A DNA stretch of 64,000 bases from FEN-1297 sp964498065 (GTDB lineage Bacteria > Bacteroidota > Ignavibacteria > Ignavibacteriales > Ignavibacteriaceae): positions 1-64,000 of the forward strand of contig CAZCFZ010000021.1 of NCBI GenBank assembly GCA_964498065.1. Direction: 5' to 3'. The notes beneath the pieces were generated by a model. The model was not told the origin of the DNA. It made no database searches and was given only the letters and a program-made list of their open reading frames with translations. Shown in pieces: positions 1 through 8,067 of this stretch (the first letter of the stretch is position 1; every line of letters starts with the position of its first letter). A program made the translations under genes and the position numbers.

Positions 1-706
1 TAAACATAATACCTGCATGGGTAATTACGCAATAGTAAATTGATTTTGTTCTATATGCCAGAATCCCTAATGCAATTCCACCTATTATCGCGCCGAATAC
101 TTCAACGGGAGCCTTTCCGTCGTGTAGAATAACAAAAGGTATCATTTGAATTATTACCGCATAATATCCGAACTTTTCCTTTAAACCGAAAAGCATAAAT
201 CCGCGCCAGAGAAATTCCCATGCAAATAAATAAAAAAATAACCCGCATTCATAAAGGGAAAAAATACTCCATGAATCTCTAGCGTTTATAAGCAAAGGAT
301 AAGTTGCCGTAAAGACCGGTTCGGATGAAACAAACCAGATTATAGGTATCATTACCGCGATAAATAAAACTGTTAATTTTAGACCGGCATTATAATCTCC
401 GATTGATATTCCGTAATGCTTAATTTTTTCTTTAAAAATAAATTTTATAACCAAAGAAGGAAGTACAAACAGCGAGATAAAATCACCGACAAACCAATAT
501 GCAAATTCAAAATAATTATAATTCGGATTTGCCCCTAAAGAATCAAAAAAATTCTGTCTGAAAAATAACCGGGAGGTAAAGTACCAGGAAATTGTCTGAA
601 TTATTGCTACCGAAAAGAATACTACAATTACTTTTTTATCAAGACTTTTAATAATTCTGACTAAATCCTTTAGTTCTGTATTTAGATAAAATTTCTTCGC
701 TTCCAT
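1..706 (-). CDS. CPBP-family intramembrane protease-like protein (cut by window edge)
   Basis: An open frame begins with ATG at 704-706 and runs off the left edge, giving about 235 codons. It was read by hand from the reverse strand. It encodes a hydrophobic protein with several membrane segments. Near the C-terminal part are three signatures of the CPBP (Abi/CAAX protease) family: WEFLWRG, corresponding to the family EExxxR motif, then VILHDG and CVITHAG, each with a conserved histidine. The family holds glutamate-type intramembrane proteases and non-catalytic relatives. Here the first glutamate of the EE pair is tryptophan, so activity is uncertain. The substrate cannot be told. Confidence 0.7.
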   Translation of the reverse strand, partial: MEAKKFYLNTELKDLVRIIKSLDKKVIVVFFSVAIIQTISWYFTSRLFFRQNFFDSLGANPNYNYFEFAYWFVGDFISLFVLPSLVIKFIFKEKIKHYGISIGDYNAGLKLTVLFIAVMIPIIWFVSSEPVFTATYPLLINARDSWSIFSLYECGLFFYLFAWEFLWRGFMLFGLKEKFGYYAVIIQMIPFVILHDGKAPVEVFGAIIGGIALGILAYRTKSIYYCVITHAGIMF

Positions 707-736
707 TGTAAGTTTTGGCTATCCATTAAGATATAA

Positions 737-870
737 GGTAGTGTCCTAATTTAATTAAATTATTGGCGAATAAATCATCTCTCGACTCCGCTCGGGATGA
801 CAATTCAAATATATTTGTCATGGTTAGCGGAGTCGAACCATGACTTAGATTAATAAATTAGGATACTACC
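737..870. repeat. Family A inverted-repeat element, copy 1
   Basis: A 134-bp non-coding element in the gap between the CPBP gene and the esterase. Its ends are 17-bp inverted repeats, GGTAGTGTCCTAATTTA at 737-753 and its reverse complement with one mismatch at 854-870. Inside are two hairpins, 775-800 and 817-844. The loops carry TCGACTCCGCT and AGCGGAGTCGA, exact reverse complements. Other copies are at 12356-12486, 43580-43684 (decayed) and 52212-52347. Size, ends and lack of coding capacity fit a MITE-like element. I found no transposase in the window. Confidence 0.75.
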
Positions 871-977
871 AAATATAAAATCTTGAAATTATTAAAAGTT
901 AAGTTATTATTTTTTCGGAACAAATTTTGTAAATTTTCATTTGCAACTATCGGCATTAATCTTAATATCAAATTCAA

Positions 978-2147
978 ATGAAAATAATTCGAATTAAATT
1001 TTATTTTACTATTATTCTATTTTTAATGCACTCTATTCTAATTTTTTCACAAATGAAAGAAGCCGAAATAACATTTGTCGTAACTGCACAAAACTTAGGT
1101 AAAGATTCTACCGTTTATATAACTGGCAATAATCCTCAATTAGGAAACTGGTACCCTTCTGCAATTCCCTTTAACAAAATTAATGATACTACCTGGCAAA
1201 GGACATTTACATTTAAAAATGGCGAAGAAATTTATTATAAATTTACCAAAGGCAGCTGGAATAAAGAAGCATTATCATCAGATTATAAAGTTCCTCCTAA
1301 TAATTATTTAAAAGTAAATAATGATACCGTCATTCATGTAAATATTAAAAAGTGGAAAGATGAAATTTCATGGTCAAATTCATCGAAATTTAAGGGACAA
1401 ATTACCGGACAGGTAAAATATTTTTATAATATGAAAGGTAAAGGAATAAGTCCAAGAGATATTATTGTATGGCTGCCTCCTTCATATAAAATTAAAAAAG
1501 AGAAAAGATATCCTGTCCTTTATATGCAGGACGGTCAGAATCTTTTCGATCCTAAAACTTCTGCTTTCGGCGTTGACTGGCAGCTTGATGAAACAGCAGA
1601 CAGTCTGATAAAGGCAAATACAATCAAAGAGATTATTATTGTAGGAATTTATAACACAAAAGACCGCGGCATTGAATATAATAATACAAAGCTGGGTCAC
1701 AAATACATGGATTTTGTAGTCAATATATTAAAGCCGTTTATCGATAAAAATTTTAGAACTCTTACGGATAGAAAAAATACTGCAGTTGGAGGATCATCGG
1801 CCGGAGGTTTAATTTCATTTATGCTTTTATGGGAACATCCGGAAATATTTTCTCAGGCCGCTTGTCTTTCACCGGCATTTCATATTGAAGATATTAACTA
1901 CATACCCAATGTCTTGGATTATAAAGGTATTAAAAAGAAAATACATATTTATTTTGATGTCGGGACTGCAGAATTAGATGCAAAACTTAAGCCCGGATTA
2001 GACGAAATGATAAAAGTTTTGGTGAAAAAAGGATATAAAGCAAACAAAGATTTTAAATATTATATTGCAAAGGGAGCTGTTCACAACGAATCGGCATGGT
2101 CGAAAAGGAATTGGAGATATTTAGAATTTATGTTCGGGAAGGATTAA
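978..2147 (+). CDS. Secreted esterase with N-terminal starch-binding-like domain
   Basis: The 389-residue protein starts with a signal peptide (residues 1 to about 25, hydrophobic core then IFSQ). Residues about 28-125 resemble a CBM20/CBM48-type beta-sandwich (VYITGNNPQLGNW is typical). Residues about 145-389 form an alpha/beta hydrolase of the esterase D / enterochelin-esterase-like family. The GxSxG motif GGSSAGG gives Ser274 as likely nucleophile, and VLYMQDGQNLFD is a family landmark. It probably hydrolyses an ester in the periplasm or outside the cell; the substrate is unknown. The gene stands alone and faces lptB. The ATG at 978 places the signal peptide correctly. Confidence 0.8.
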   Translation: MKIIRIKFYFTIILFLMHSILIFSQMKEAEITFVVTAQNLGKDSTVYITGNNPQLGNWYPSAIPFNKINDTTWQRTFTFKNGEEIYYKFTKGSWNKEALSSDYKVPPNNYLKVNNDTVIHVNIKKWKDEISWSNSSKFKGQITGQVKYFYNMKGKGISPRDIIVWLPPSYKIKKEKRYPVLYMQDGQNLFDPKTSAFGVDWQLDETADSLIKANTIKEIIIVGIYNTKDRGIEYNNTKLGHKYMDFVVNILKPFIDKNFRTLTDRKNTAVGGSSAGGLISFMLLWEHPEIFSQAACLSPAFHIEDINYIPNVLDYKGIKKKIHIYFDVGTAELDAKLKPGLDEMIKVLVKKGYKANKDFKYYIAKGAVHNESAWSKRNWRYLEFMFGKD

Positions 2148-2173
2148 CGAATTATTAATTGATAATATTAATT

Positions 2174-2914
2174 TTAAGAATATCTATCTAATTTAAATTT
2201 TTCTCCCAGGTACAATTTTCTTACTTCGGCATCTTCCGCTAATTCTTGCGCTTTGCCTTGTTTAAAAATTGTTCCGTTAATCAGGATATAAGCTTTATCA
2301 ACTATACTTAAAGTTTCATGCACGTTATGATCGGTAATTAAAACACCTATTCCCCTATTCTTTAAATTAGCAACAATATTCATAATATCTTCAACAGCGA
2401 TAGGATCGACACCAGCGAAAGGTTCATCAAGTAAAATAAAACTCGGATCAGTAGCTAAAGCTCGGGCAATTTCAGTTCTTCTTCTTTCGCCGCCGCTTAA
2501 TTGATAGCCCTTACTTTTCCTAATATTTGTTATGCTCAAATCTTCCAGCAGCTTTTCACATTTCTCTTTCCTTGCCTTTGCATCAATTTTAATCATTTCA
2601 AGAACAGCGAGTAAATTATCCTCCACAGATAATCTTCTGAACACCGAAGCTTCCTGGGGTAGATAACCTATTCCCATCCTTGCTCTCTTGAACATGGGGA
2701 CTTTCGTAATCTCAGCATCATCTAAAAAAACTTTTCCTTTATCCGGTTTAATCATTCCGACTATCATATAAAAAGTCGTTGTCTTGCCCGCACCGTTCGG
2801 GCCTAAAAGTCCGACAATTTCACCTTTGGATACTTGGATCGATGCTTTATTGACAACAGCTCTCTTTTTATAAACTTTTACAAGATCTTCACTTCTTAAT
2901 GTCGTTGCGCTCAT
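2174..2914 (-). CDS. lptB: LPS export ABC transporter ATP-binding protein LptB
   Basis: A 246-residue ABC ATPase, the usual LptB length. Walker A is GPNGAGKTT at residues 38-46, the signature is LSGGERRR and Walker B is FILLDEP. The spacing and the short C-terminal tail match LptB rather than an importer ATPase. With LptF and LptG, not in this window, it would power transport of LPS from the inner membrane along the Lpt bridge. It is the last gene of a leftward cluster kdsA, unknown, kdsD, lptC, lptA-like, lptB, the same functional grouping as in proteobacteria. A 72-base gap separates it from the OstA-like gene. Confidence 0.95.
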   Translation of the reverse strand: MSATTLRSEDLVKVYKKRAVVNKASIQVSKGEIVGLLGPNGAGKTTTFYMIVGMIKPDKGKVFLDDAEITKVPMFKRARMGIGYLPQEASVFRRLSVEDNLLAVLEMIKIDAKARKEKCEKLLEDLSITNIRKSKGYQLSGGERRRTEIARALATDPSFILLDEPFAGVDPIAVEDIMNIVANLKNRGIGVLITDHNVHETLSIVDKAYILINGTIFKQGKAQELAEDAEVRKLYLGEKFKLDRYS

Positions 2915-2986
2915 TAATTCTTCATTTGTGATTTTTAAAAACGTTAATATTTAATAAACAATTTACTTAAATCATGGAACAAATTT

Positions 2987-4453
2987 CTATTTTAAATTGA
3001 CTGTTCTCTCTTTAATGCGGGGTACGATCTCCGGGAATTTCTTCTTTGATACAATTGACAACAGTTCATTTTTTAAAGGCCGGTTTTTATGAATAATAAA
3101 TCCGGGTAAAGTGAATGCTAATTCATCACCTTTAACTTTATTTTCAGGATAAAATTCACTTGTAGGTGTACCATACAATTTAACAGTACTGACTTTTTTA
3201 TTATCAAAATAAATTTTGGAAGTCTCAGAAGAAGATTTCGTTAAACCATTTGGAGAATTATCATTATATAAATAATAGATGCTGTGAACGCCTCCGTAAA
3301 CCTCGGTTAATCTTATTCCGTTGTCATTAAAATAAATAACAATTTTACTTCCGGACATTTGATCAAATCTCTTTTTGTAGATTTCGTTCTGCGACATTAT
3401 AAACGCATTATTATCAACCTCAAGCCTGGTTATCTTATTTTTAACTAAAAATATAGTAACGGAATCACCGGTCAACTGAGAATTTTCATACCAGATAACA
3501 GGCTGATTAGCATGCTGATTTATTTTTTTTGTAACAATAATTCCTTTATTTCTAAAGTATTCCGTAAAATCATTTCTTGAAGCAAAAGAACCCCGGACAA
3601 TTTTAACGGAATCTTCCGCCTTAAAGATGTTTATCGTATCACGGAAGGCCTCCATTTTTTGAGATTGAATAACCAGAGTATCGAGCTGCATAACAAGTAT
3701 AGTATCTTTTTTATTTTTACCTGAAGATGTGTCGGCCTTTTCTACAAATGAAGTATCAATTTGTATAAACAGAGGATTTTTATCCACTATTGAATAGTGT
3801 TTATTCGGAAAATCTTCGAGGTGATCACCGTAAATAAAAGAATTATTTTCAGTGCTGCTTACCCTTACATTATTGAAAGCATATGTAATTTTCGATTCTC
3901 TATAATGGATTAAACTATCGGCAACAATTATATTCTTCCCTTGAACTATTTTAACATCTCCAACTGCTATCGCTTTTCCTTCATCCTTAAAATAGGTAAG
4001 CTTATTCGAAGTTAATGTTGACGATGTATCAAATAGATTTACTTCGGTTTCAAAAACTGCTCTATGCTCATTAAAAAAATATACACCTGAATCAGCGGTT
4101 AAAATTACTTTTTTATCATCTAGTTTTAATCCCGAAACCGACTTTGCTTTCCTTTCATTGCCGTAATAAAAAGCTTTGGGAGTAGTAATCGTTAAAGTGT
4201 CCTGAGTCGCAATAACATTTCCGATAAGTTCGGCATCATTCCGGGAAAGATATTGTATAGCATGATTGCACGTAATTTTAACATTACCCTGCGTTAAGAT
4301 TACATGTCCGAAAACTTCACGAATTGATTCGCCGTTAATCATTCTACCGACAAGGCTGTCCCCCACAACTTTTATATATTCTTCCTGTTGTCCAAAAACA
4401 TTTAAGGGGATGATAATCAGTATAATTAATATTAATATTTTTTTATTCAGCAT
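2987..4453 (-). CDS. OstA/LptA-like LPS transport protein
   Basis: This 488-residue protein begins with a signal peptide (hydrophobic segment 4 to about 20, then VFGQQ). It continues with OstA-type repeats in which strands such as GHVILTQGNVKITCNHAIQY and ELIGNVIATQDTLTITT alternate. These build the beta-jellyroll of LptA and LptD N-domains. It is far longer than E. coli LptA (about 185 residues), as is common for OstA-like proteins in Bacteroidota-type bacteria. By position between lptC and lptB it likely forms the periplasmic LPS bridge. The C-terminal half may add more jellyroll repeats. Assignment as the functional LptA is inference. Confidence 0.8.
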   Translation of the reverse strand: MLNKKILILIILIIIPLNVFGQQEEYIKVVGDSLVGRMINGESIREVFGHVILTQGNVKITCNHAIQYLSRNDAELIGNVIATQDTLTITTPKAFYYGNERKAKSVSGLKLDDKKVILTADSGVYFFNEHRAVFETEVNLFDTSSTLTSNKLTYFKDEGKAIAVGDVKIVQGKNIIVADSLIHYRESKITYAFNNVRVSSTENNSFIYGDHLEDFPNKHYSIVDKNPLFIQIDTSFVEKADTSSGKNKKDTILVMQLDTLVIQSQKMEAFRDTINIFKAEDSVKIVRGSFASRNDFTEYFRNKGIIVTKKINQHANQPVIWYENSQLTGDSVTIFLVKNKITRLEVDNNAFIMSQNEIYKKRFDQMSGSKIVIYFNDNGIRLTEVYGGVHSIYYLYNDNSPNGLTKSSSETSKIYFDNKKVSTVKLYGTPTSEFYPENKVKGDELAFTLPGFIIHKNRPLKNELLSIVSKKKFPEIVPRIKERTVNLK

Positions 4454-4507
4454 AATTAAAAATTAATGAGTAACAATAAAATTTAAATTAACTCATTTTT
4501 TACAATA

Positions 4508-5065
4508 TTATTTTTTATTTGATTTTTGTTTTGTTGTATCAAGCCTGGTTATATATGTAATATTATAAATTGTATAATTTCTTAAACTTTGGTCCGATTC
4601 GAATCCATATCCCTGTATTTTTTCTTTCGGAGATATAATTGTAACAAATTTATCCGACACAATTTTTCTATCCTTATTTTTCCATTCTAATTCCTGCGTT
4701 TTTAATGTAACGCCGCTGTCGCTTACAGCTACTACACTATCTATTGCATACAAATCTTTGGTAATATCGTTAACTCTGCCTTTATGCGCTGTAAGTTTTG
4801 TGGTTTTTTCACCTTGTTCGTTAAAGAACAAAACTGTAATGTTGCTGTCGAGCAAAGTTTGAGGCGGCTGATCATAGACACTCATATGTCCCGCATATAA
4901 TATTGCTTTAATTTTGGAAGAATCACTAAAAAAAACAGTATCACCCCAGCTTTCCTGATCCGGCAGCTTGGAAGCTTGAATGGAAAAATTTACGGTCGGT
5001 TTTACGTTATTCTGTCCGCAGCCTTCGATAAAAATTAATATTAATCCTAAAACTAAATATTTCAT
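4508..5065 (-). CDS. lptC: LPS export protein LptC (lipoprotein form)
   Basis: A 185-residue protein with a lipoprotein signal: a hydrophobic stretch followed by IEGCGQ, making Cys16 the probable lipidated residue. The body carries the LptC-type strand pattern, with landmarks such as TKLTAHKGRVNDITKDLYAIDSV split across alternating strands and EKIQGYGFESD near the end. In E. coli LptC is held by a membrane helix. Lipid anchoring is the variant often seen in this phylum. The start overlaps the kdsD stop by 4 bases (5062-5065), so the two are probably translationally coupled. It would link LptB2FG to the periplasmic LptA-like protein. Confidence 0.85.
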   Translation of the reverse strand: MKYLVLGLILIFIEGCGQNNVKPTVNFSIQASKLPDQESWGDTVFFSDSSKIKAILYAGHMSVYDQPPQTLLDSNITVLFFNEQGEKTTKLTAHKGRVNDITKDLYAIDSVVAVSDSGVTLKTQELEWKNKDRKIVSDKFVTIISPKEKIQGYGFESDQSLRNYTIYNITYITRLDTTKQKSNKK

Positions 5066-6039
5066 CTCTGGCGTAAACCAAGATTTATTAAATCATGAAG
5101 ATGTACAATACCGATCGGTTTTCTATTATCATCAATAATTATCATTGCCGTAATCTTAAAATTTTCCATTTGCTGCAACGCAAAAGATGCTAAATAATTT
5201 TCGCTCATAACTTTTGGATTTTTGGTCATCAAATCCTTAGCCTTTAAGTTTTTGATATCAAGAGTTTTTTCCAAAAGCCTTCTTAAATCACCATCCGTAA
5301 TAACACCTGTAAGTATTCCTTCATTATTTACAACAGTAGTTGCACCAAGTCTTTTACTTGTAATTTCAAGAATGACATCTTTTATCGAGGCTTCTTCATT
5401 TATTTTCGGAATATTATTCCCTTTAATCATTATTTCTTTTATCTCTAGCGATAATCTTTTACCAAGACTTCCGCCCGGATGCAGATAAGCAAAATCTTCA
5501 GCAGTAAAGCCCCGCTTTTCAAGCAGCGCAACTGATAATGCATCTCCCATTGCCAGAGTTGCTGTAGTTGATGCTGTCGGTGTTAGGTCGTGAGGACATG
5601 CTTCTTCTTTAACACCAATGTTAAGAAAGATGTCACATTCATAACCAAGTTTGGAATTTTTTGTGCCTGCCATTGCAATTAATACGACTTTCAATCTTTT
5701 TAATAACGGCAGAAGATTGGAAATTTCCTCGGTGTTCCCGCTTTTCGAAACGAGGATTACTACATCTTCTTTTCTAACCATTCCGAGATCACCGTGAAGA
5801 GCATCTGTCGGATGCAAATAAATTGCAGCTGTTCCGGTAGAATTTAAAGTGGCAACAATTTTTCTTGCAATTAATCCGGACTTCCCCATTCCTGTTAAGA
5901 CAACTCTTCCTTTGCATTTATAAATTTCATCAACAGCCTTAACAAATTCTTTATCAATACTTTCAGCAAGCCCGGCAATAGCTTCGGCTTCAATACGGAT
6001 TACTTCTTTCCCCTTCTGTATAATTTCATCAGTAGTCAA
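5062..6039 (-). CDS. kdsD: D-arabinose 5-phosphate isomerase (KdsD/KpsF type)
   Basis: The 325-residue protein has an N-terminal SIS sugar-isomerase domain (about 1-200, with VVLTGMGKSGLIARKI and LVSKSGNTEEI) and two CBS domains (about 205-325). This is the full architecture of KdsD and KpsF. It converts ribulose 5-phosphate to arabinose 5-phosphate, the first step to Kdo. The start is TTG, preceded by AAAGG seven bases upstream; the next frames offer nothing better. It lies between the unknown gene and lptC, with kdsA two genes upstream, so one transcript could supply Kdo and export LPS. No KdsC phosphatase is adjacent. Confidence 0.93.
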   Translation of the reverse strand: MTTDEIIQKGKEVIRIEAEAIAGLAESIDKEFVKAVDEIYKCKGRVVLTGMGKSGLIARKIVATLNSTGTAAIYLHPTDALHGDLGMVRKEDVVILVSKSGNTEEISNLLPLLKRLKVVLIAMAGTKNSKLGYECDIFLNIGVKEEACPHDLTPTASTTATLAMGDALSVALLEKRGFTAEDFAYLHPGGSLGKRLSLEIKEIMIKGNNIPKINEEASIKDVILEITSKRLGATTVVNNEGILTGVITDGDLRRLLEKTLDIKNLKAKDLMTKNPKVMSENYLASFALQQMENFKITAMIIIDDNRKPIGIVHLHDLINLGLRQR

Positions 6040-6042
6040 AGT

Positions 6043-6822
6043 TTAACCTTTCTTAAACAATTTTAATTTCTTTTTCTTTGTATTCTTATTTTTTTCATCA
6101 TTATTGAATAATGAATAATCAAGATCTATATGTTTCATATATTTATTATATAATAAGAAGGCAGAAATAATTTCACCTGAACTGAAGGTATCCAGTTCTT
6201 CAAATAACAATGCCGGCTTCAACACAGCATCCGATTTTTTAATCCCTTTCACAATCATAAGATGATTATAAAAATTACTAACCGGGATAAGATAATTTAT
6301 ACCCGATTCATAATCATAAACCCATATTCTTTTATGCTTCGGGGCAATAGCAATTACGTATTTCCCCGGGACCAAAACCTGTTCTCTAACCAACGAATTA
6401 TCTCCCGGCGCTTTTTCACCGGGTATCCATTCGGAATAATTCCACTTATTTGTAAATGTTAAATTTCTTACATCTCTTTCAGAATTAGTGTAATAAATTT
6501 CAGCTTCAATTTGATTTTCAAATTCTTCGTGGATAATTACATCAATTTCCAAATCTTCATATTTTAAAGTCCCCGCAGCAAAAACCGGTGAAGACGGACC
6601 AAAACGATCCGGAACTTCTTCATTATTACCTAAAATTAAGTTTCCTGTACCGAAATTTCCACAACCAATTACGTTTAAATCTTTTATTTTCTCCCGATAT
6701 TTTTTATAGCCCGGTTTATTTTCCGGAAGAACCGACTGCAGTAATTTTTTCTCAATATCATTTAGTTTTCTCGGAAAATTATTTTGATCTTCTTTTGAAT
6801 TATTTTTATTTAATAAATCCAA
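6043..6822 (-). CDS. Unknown soluble protein in the Kdo/LPS operon
   Basis: I do not recognise this 259-residue protein. It has no signal peptide or membrane segment, so it should be cytoplasmic. The N-terminal third contains an odd glycine-rich stretch (VIGCGNFGTGNLILGNNEE). The middle is beta-rich, and the last 20 residues are strongly lysine-rich and probably disordered. It starts with TTG directly after an in-frame TAA; there is no early ATG. It is 37 bases after kdsA and 3 bases before kdsD, so it is almost certainly in the operon. The place corresponds to kdsC in other bacteria, but the HAD-phosphatase motif DxDG is absent. Role in Kdo or LPS supply is inferred from context only. Confidence 0.7.
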   Translation of the reverse strand: MDLLNKNNSKEDQNNFPRKLNDIEKKLLQSVLPENKPGYKKYREKIKDLNVIGCGNFGTGNLILGNNEEVPDRFGPSSPVFAAGTLKYEDLEIDVIIHEEFENQIEAEIYYTNSERDVRNLTFTNKWNYSEWIPGEKAPGDNSLVREQVLVPGKYVIAIAPKHKRIWVYDYESGINYLIPVSNFYNHLMIVKGIKKSDAVLKPALLFEELDTFSSGEIISAFLLYNKYMKHIDLDYSLFNNDEKNKNTKKKKLKLFKKG

Positions 6823-6859
6823 TTAAAAATAATTTTTATTTGTTTTTAAATTAAAGTGA

Positions 6860-7672
6860 TTAATAACGCTTTGTTATTTTATCAATTCCTTTAATTTCAA
6901 TAAGTAAATTCTTCAATTCACCTAGAGGAAGCTGACTGCCGGCATCGCTTAAAGCTTTTTTCGGATTAGGATGCACTTCAAGGAATAATGCATCAATTCC
7001 AACGGCGGCGGCTGCACGCGCAAGCGGTTTAATAAATCTAGGCTCTCCTCCGCTTGTATTACCTTTACTCGGAAGTTGTACAGAATGAGTTGCATCCATT
7101 ACAACCGGATAACCGAATTCTTTCATAATAATTAATGAACGCATATCTACAACCAAATTATGATAACCGAATGTTGTCCCGCGTTCGGTTAATAATATTT
7201 TTTTATTTCCCGTTGATTCGACTTTTTCGGCAACATGTTTCATATCATCCGGAGCCAGGAATTGTCCTTTTTTTATGTTTACGGCTTTTCCCGTTTTACC
7301 TGCACTTATTAATAATTCGGTTTGACGTGAAAGAAAAGCGGGAATTTGTAATATATCTGCAACCTGAGAAGCTTTATCGATTTCTTCTTTTGTATGAACA
7401 TCGGTTAAAATGGGAATATTAAATTCTTTTTTAGTCTTTTCCAGAATCTTTAATGCTTCATCGTCGCCTATACCTTTAAAGGAATTAATGCTGGTTCGAT
7501 TTGCTTTTTTATAACTCGATTTAAATATGAAAGGAATTTCCAGATCATATGCGATATTTTTAATTTCCTCAGCTGTTCTTAAAATCATCTTCTCGTTTTC
7601 AACAACGCATGGGCCGGCTATTAAAACGAAAGGATTTCCGTCTCCTATCTTGATATTGTTAATTTCAACCAT
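6860..7672 (-). CDS. kdsA: 3-deoxy-8-phosphooctulonate synthase KdsA
   Basis: A 270-residue protein with the KdsA landmarks: LIAGPCVVEN near the start, SSYKKANRTSINSFKGIG, PILTDVHTKEE, DILQIPAFLSRQTELL, KKGQFLAPDDM, LTERGTTFGY and MDATHSVQLPS. It condenses phosphoenolpyruvate with arabinose 5-phosphate to form Kdo 8-phosphate in the cytoplasm. The Asn in the KANRTS segment suggests the metal-independent class. I chose the ATG at 7672 rather than a TTG two codons earlier. It is the first gene of the leftward Kdo/Lpt cluster; TATATTTG at 7705-7712 (reverse strand) could be its -7 element. Confidence 0.95.
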   Translation of the reverse strand: MVEINNIKIGDGNPFVLIAGPCVVENEKMILRTAEEIKNIAYDLEIPFIFKSSYKKANRTSINSFKGIGDDEALKILEKTKKEFNIPILTDVHTKEEIDKASQVADILQIPAFLSRQTELLISAGKTGKAVNIKKGQFLAPDDMKHVAEKVESTGNKKILLTERGTTFGYHNLVVDMRSLIIMKEFGYPVVMDATHSVQLPSKGNTSGGEPRFIKPLARAAAAVGIDALFLEVHPNPKKALSDAGSQLPLGELKNLLIEIKGIDKITKRY

Positions 7673-7678
7673 ATTCAA

Positions 7679-8067
7679 AATTTTACTTATTGAATTTTAT
7701 ATGCCAAATATAAGTAAAAACATATATTTATTTAATTTAAATATAAAATGACAACTATTCGTTAAAAGTGCAAGTTTATTGTCTAAATTGGATGTGATTT
7801 AGTTATAATTCAAAACAGAATTGAATCTGCAGCCTTTCAAAATTCGAATTTATGTAGTATAATTCGATGCGGAAAAAGTTAACTCCTTAATGAACTTATG
7901 CAACCGTCACACTGAACTCGATTCTACATCTGGAAATAGCTTAAATATGCAGATTCCGAATCAAGTTCGGAATGACAATAGCTGATTTTTTCTTGTTTTG
8001 TGTAACTTTAATTTTTTAAATAATTTTAAGAAATCAATTGACATTGACCAACTAAAGTGAGTTTAAA
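7679..8067. other. Intergenic gap between kdsA and the PIG-L gene
   Basis: 389 bases between divergent genes with no convincing coding frame. The part next to kdsA is AT-rich and holds the possible TATATTTG promoter element at 7705-7712. The middle holds the family C repeat (about 7869-8020), including a hairpin with ATTCCGAA and TTCGGAAT arms and loop TCAAG. The last 50 bases are the leader of the deacetylase gene. Confidence 0.6.
7869..8020. repeat. Family C repeat, copy 1 (approximate ends)
   Basis: This stretch shares blocks with 63838-63960. Common blocks are AACT..TTATGCAA, a CTGAAC stretch, and CATCTG(A/G)AAATAGCTTAAATA. It contains a hairpin with 8-bp arms around loop TCAAG. The second copy has instead a hairpin with loop CTTGA. 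Ends are not well defined because only two diverged copies are visible. It is non-coding. Confidence 0.45.

Noticed and set aside
4562..4580. TTCGAATCC, resembling a tRNA T-loop
   Set aside because: Inside lptC with no acceptor or anticodon stem; the same word near 29397 is inside sprA.
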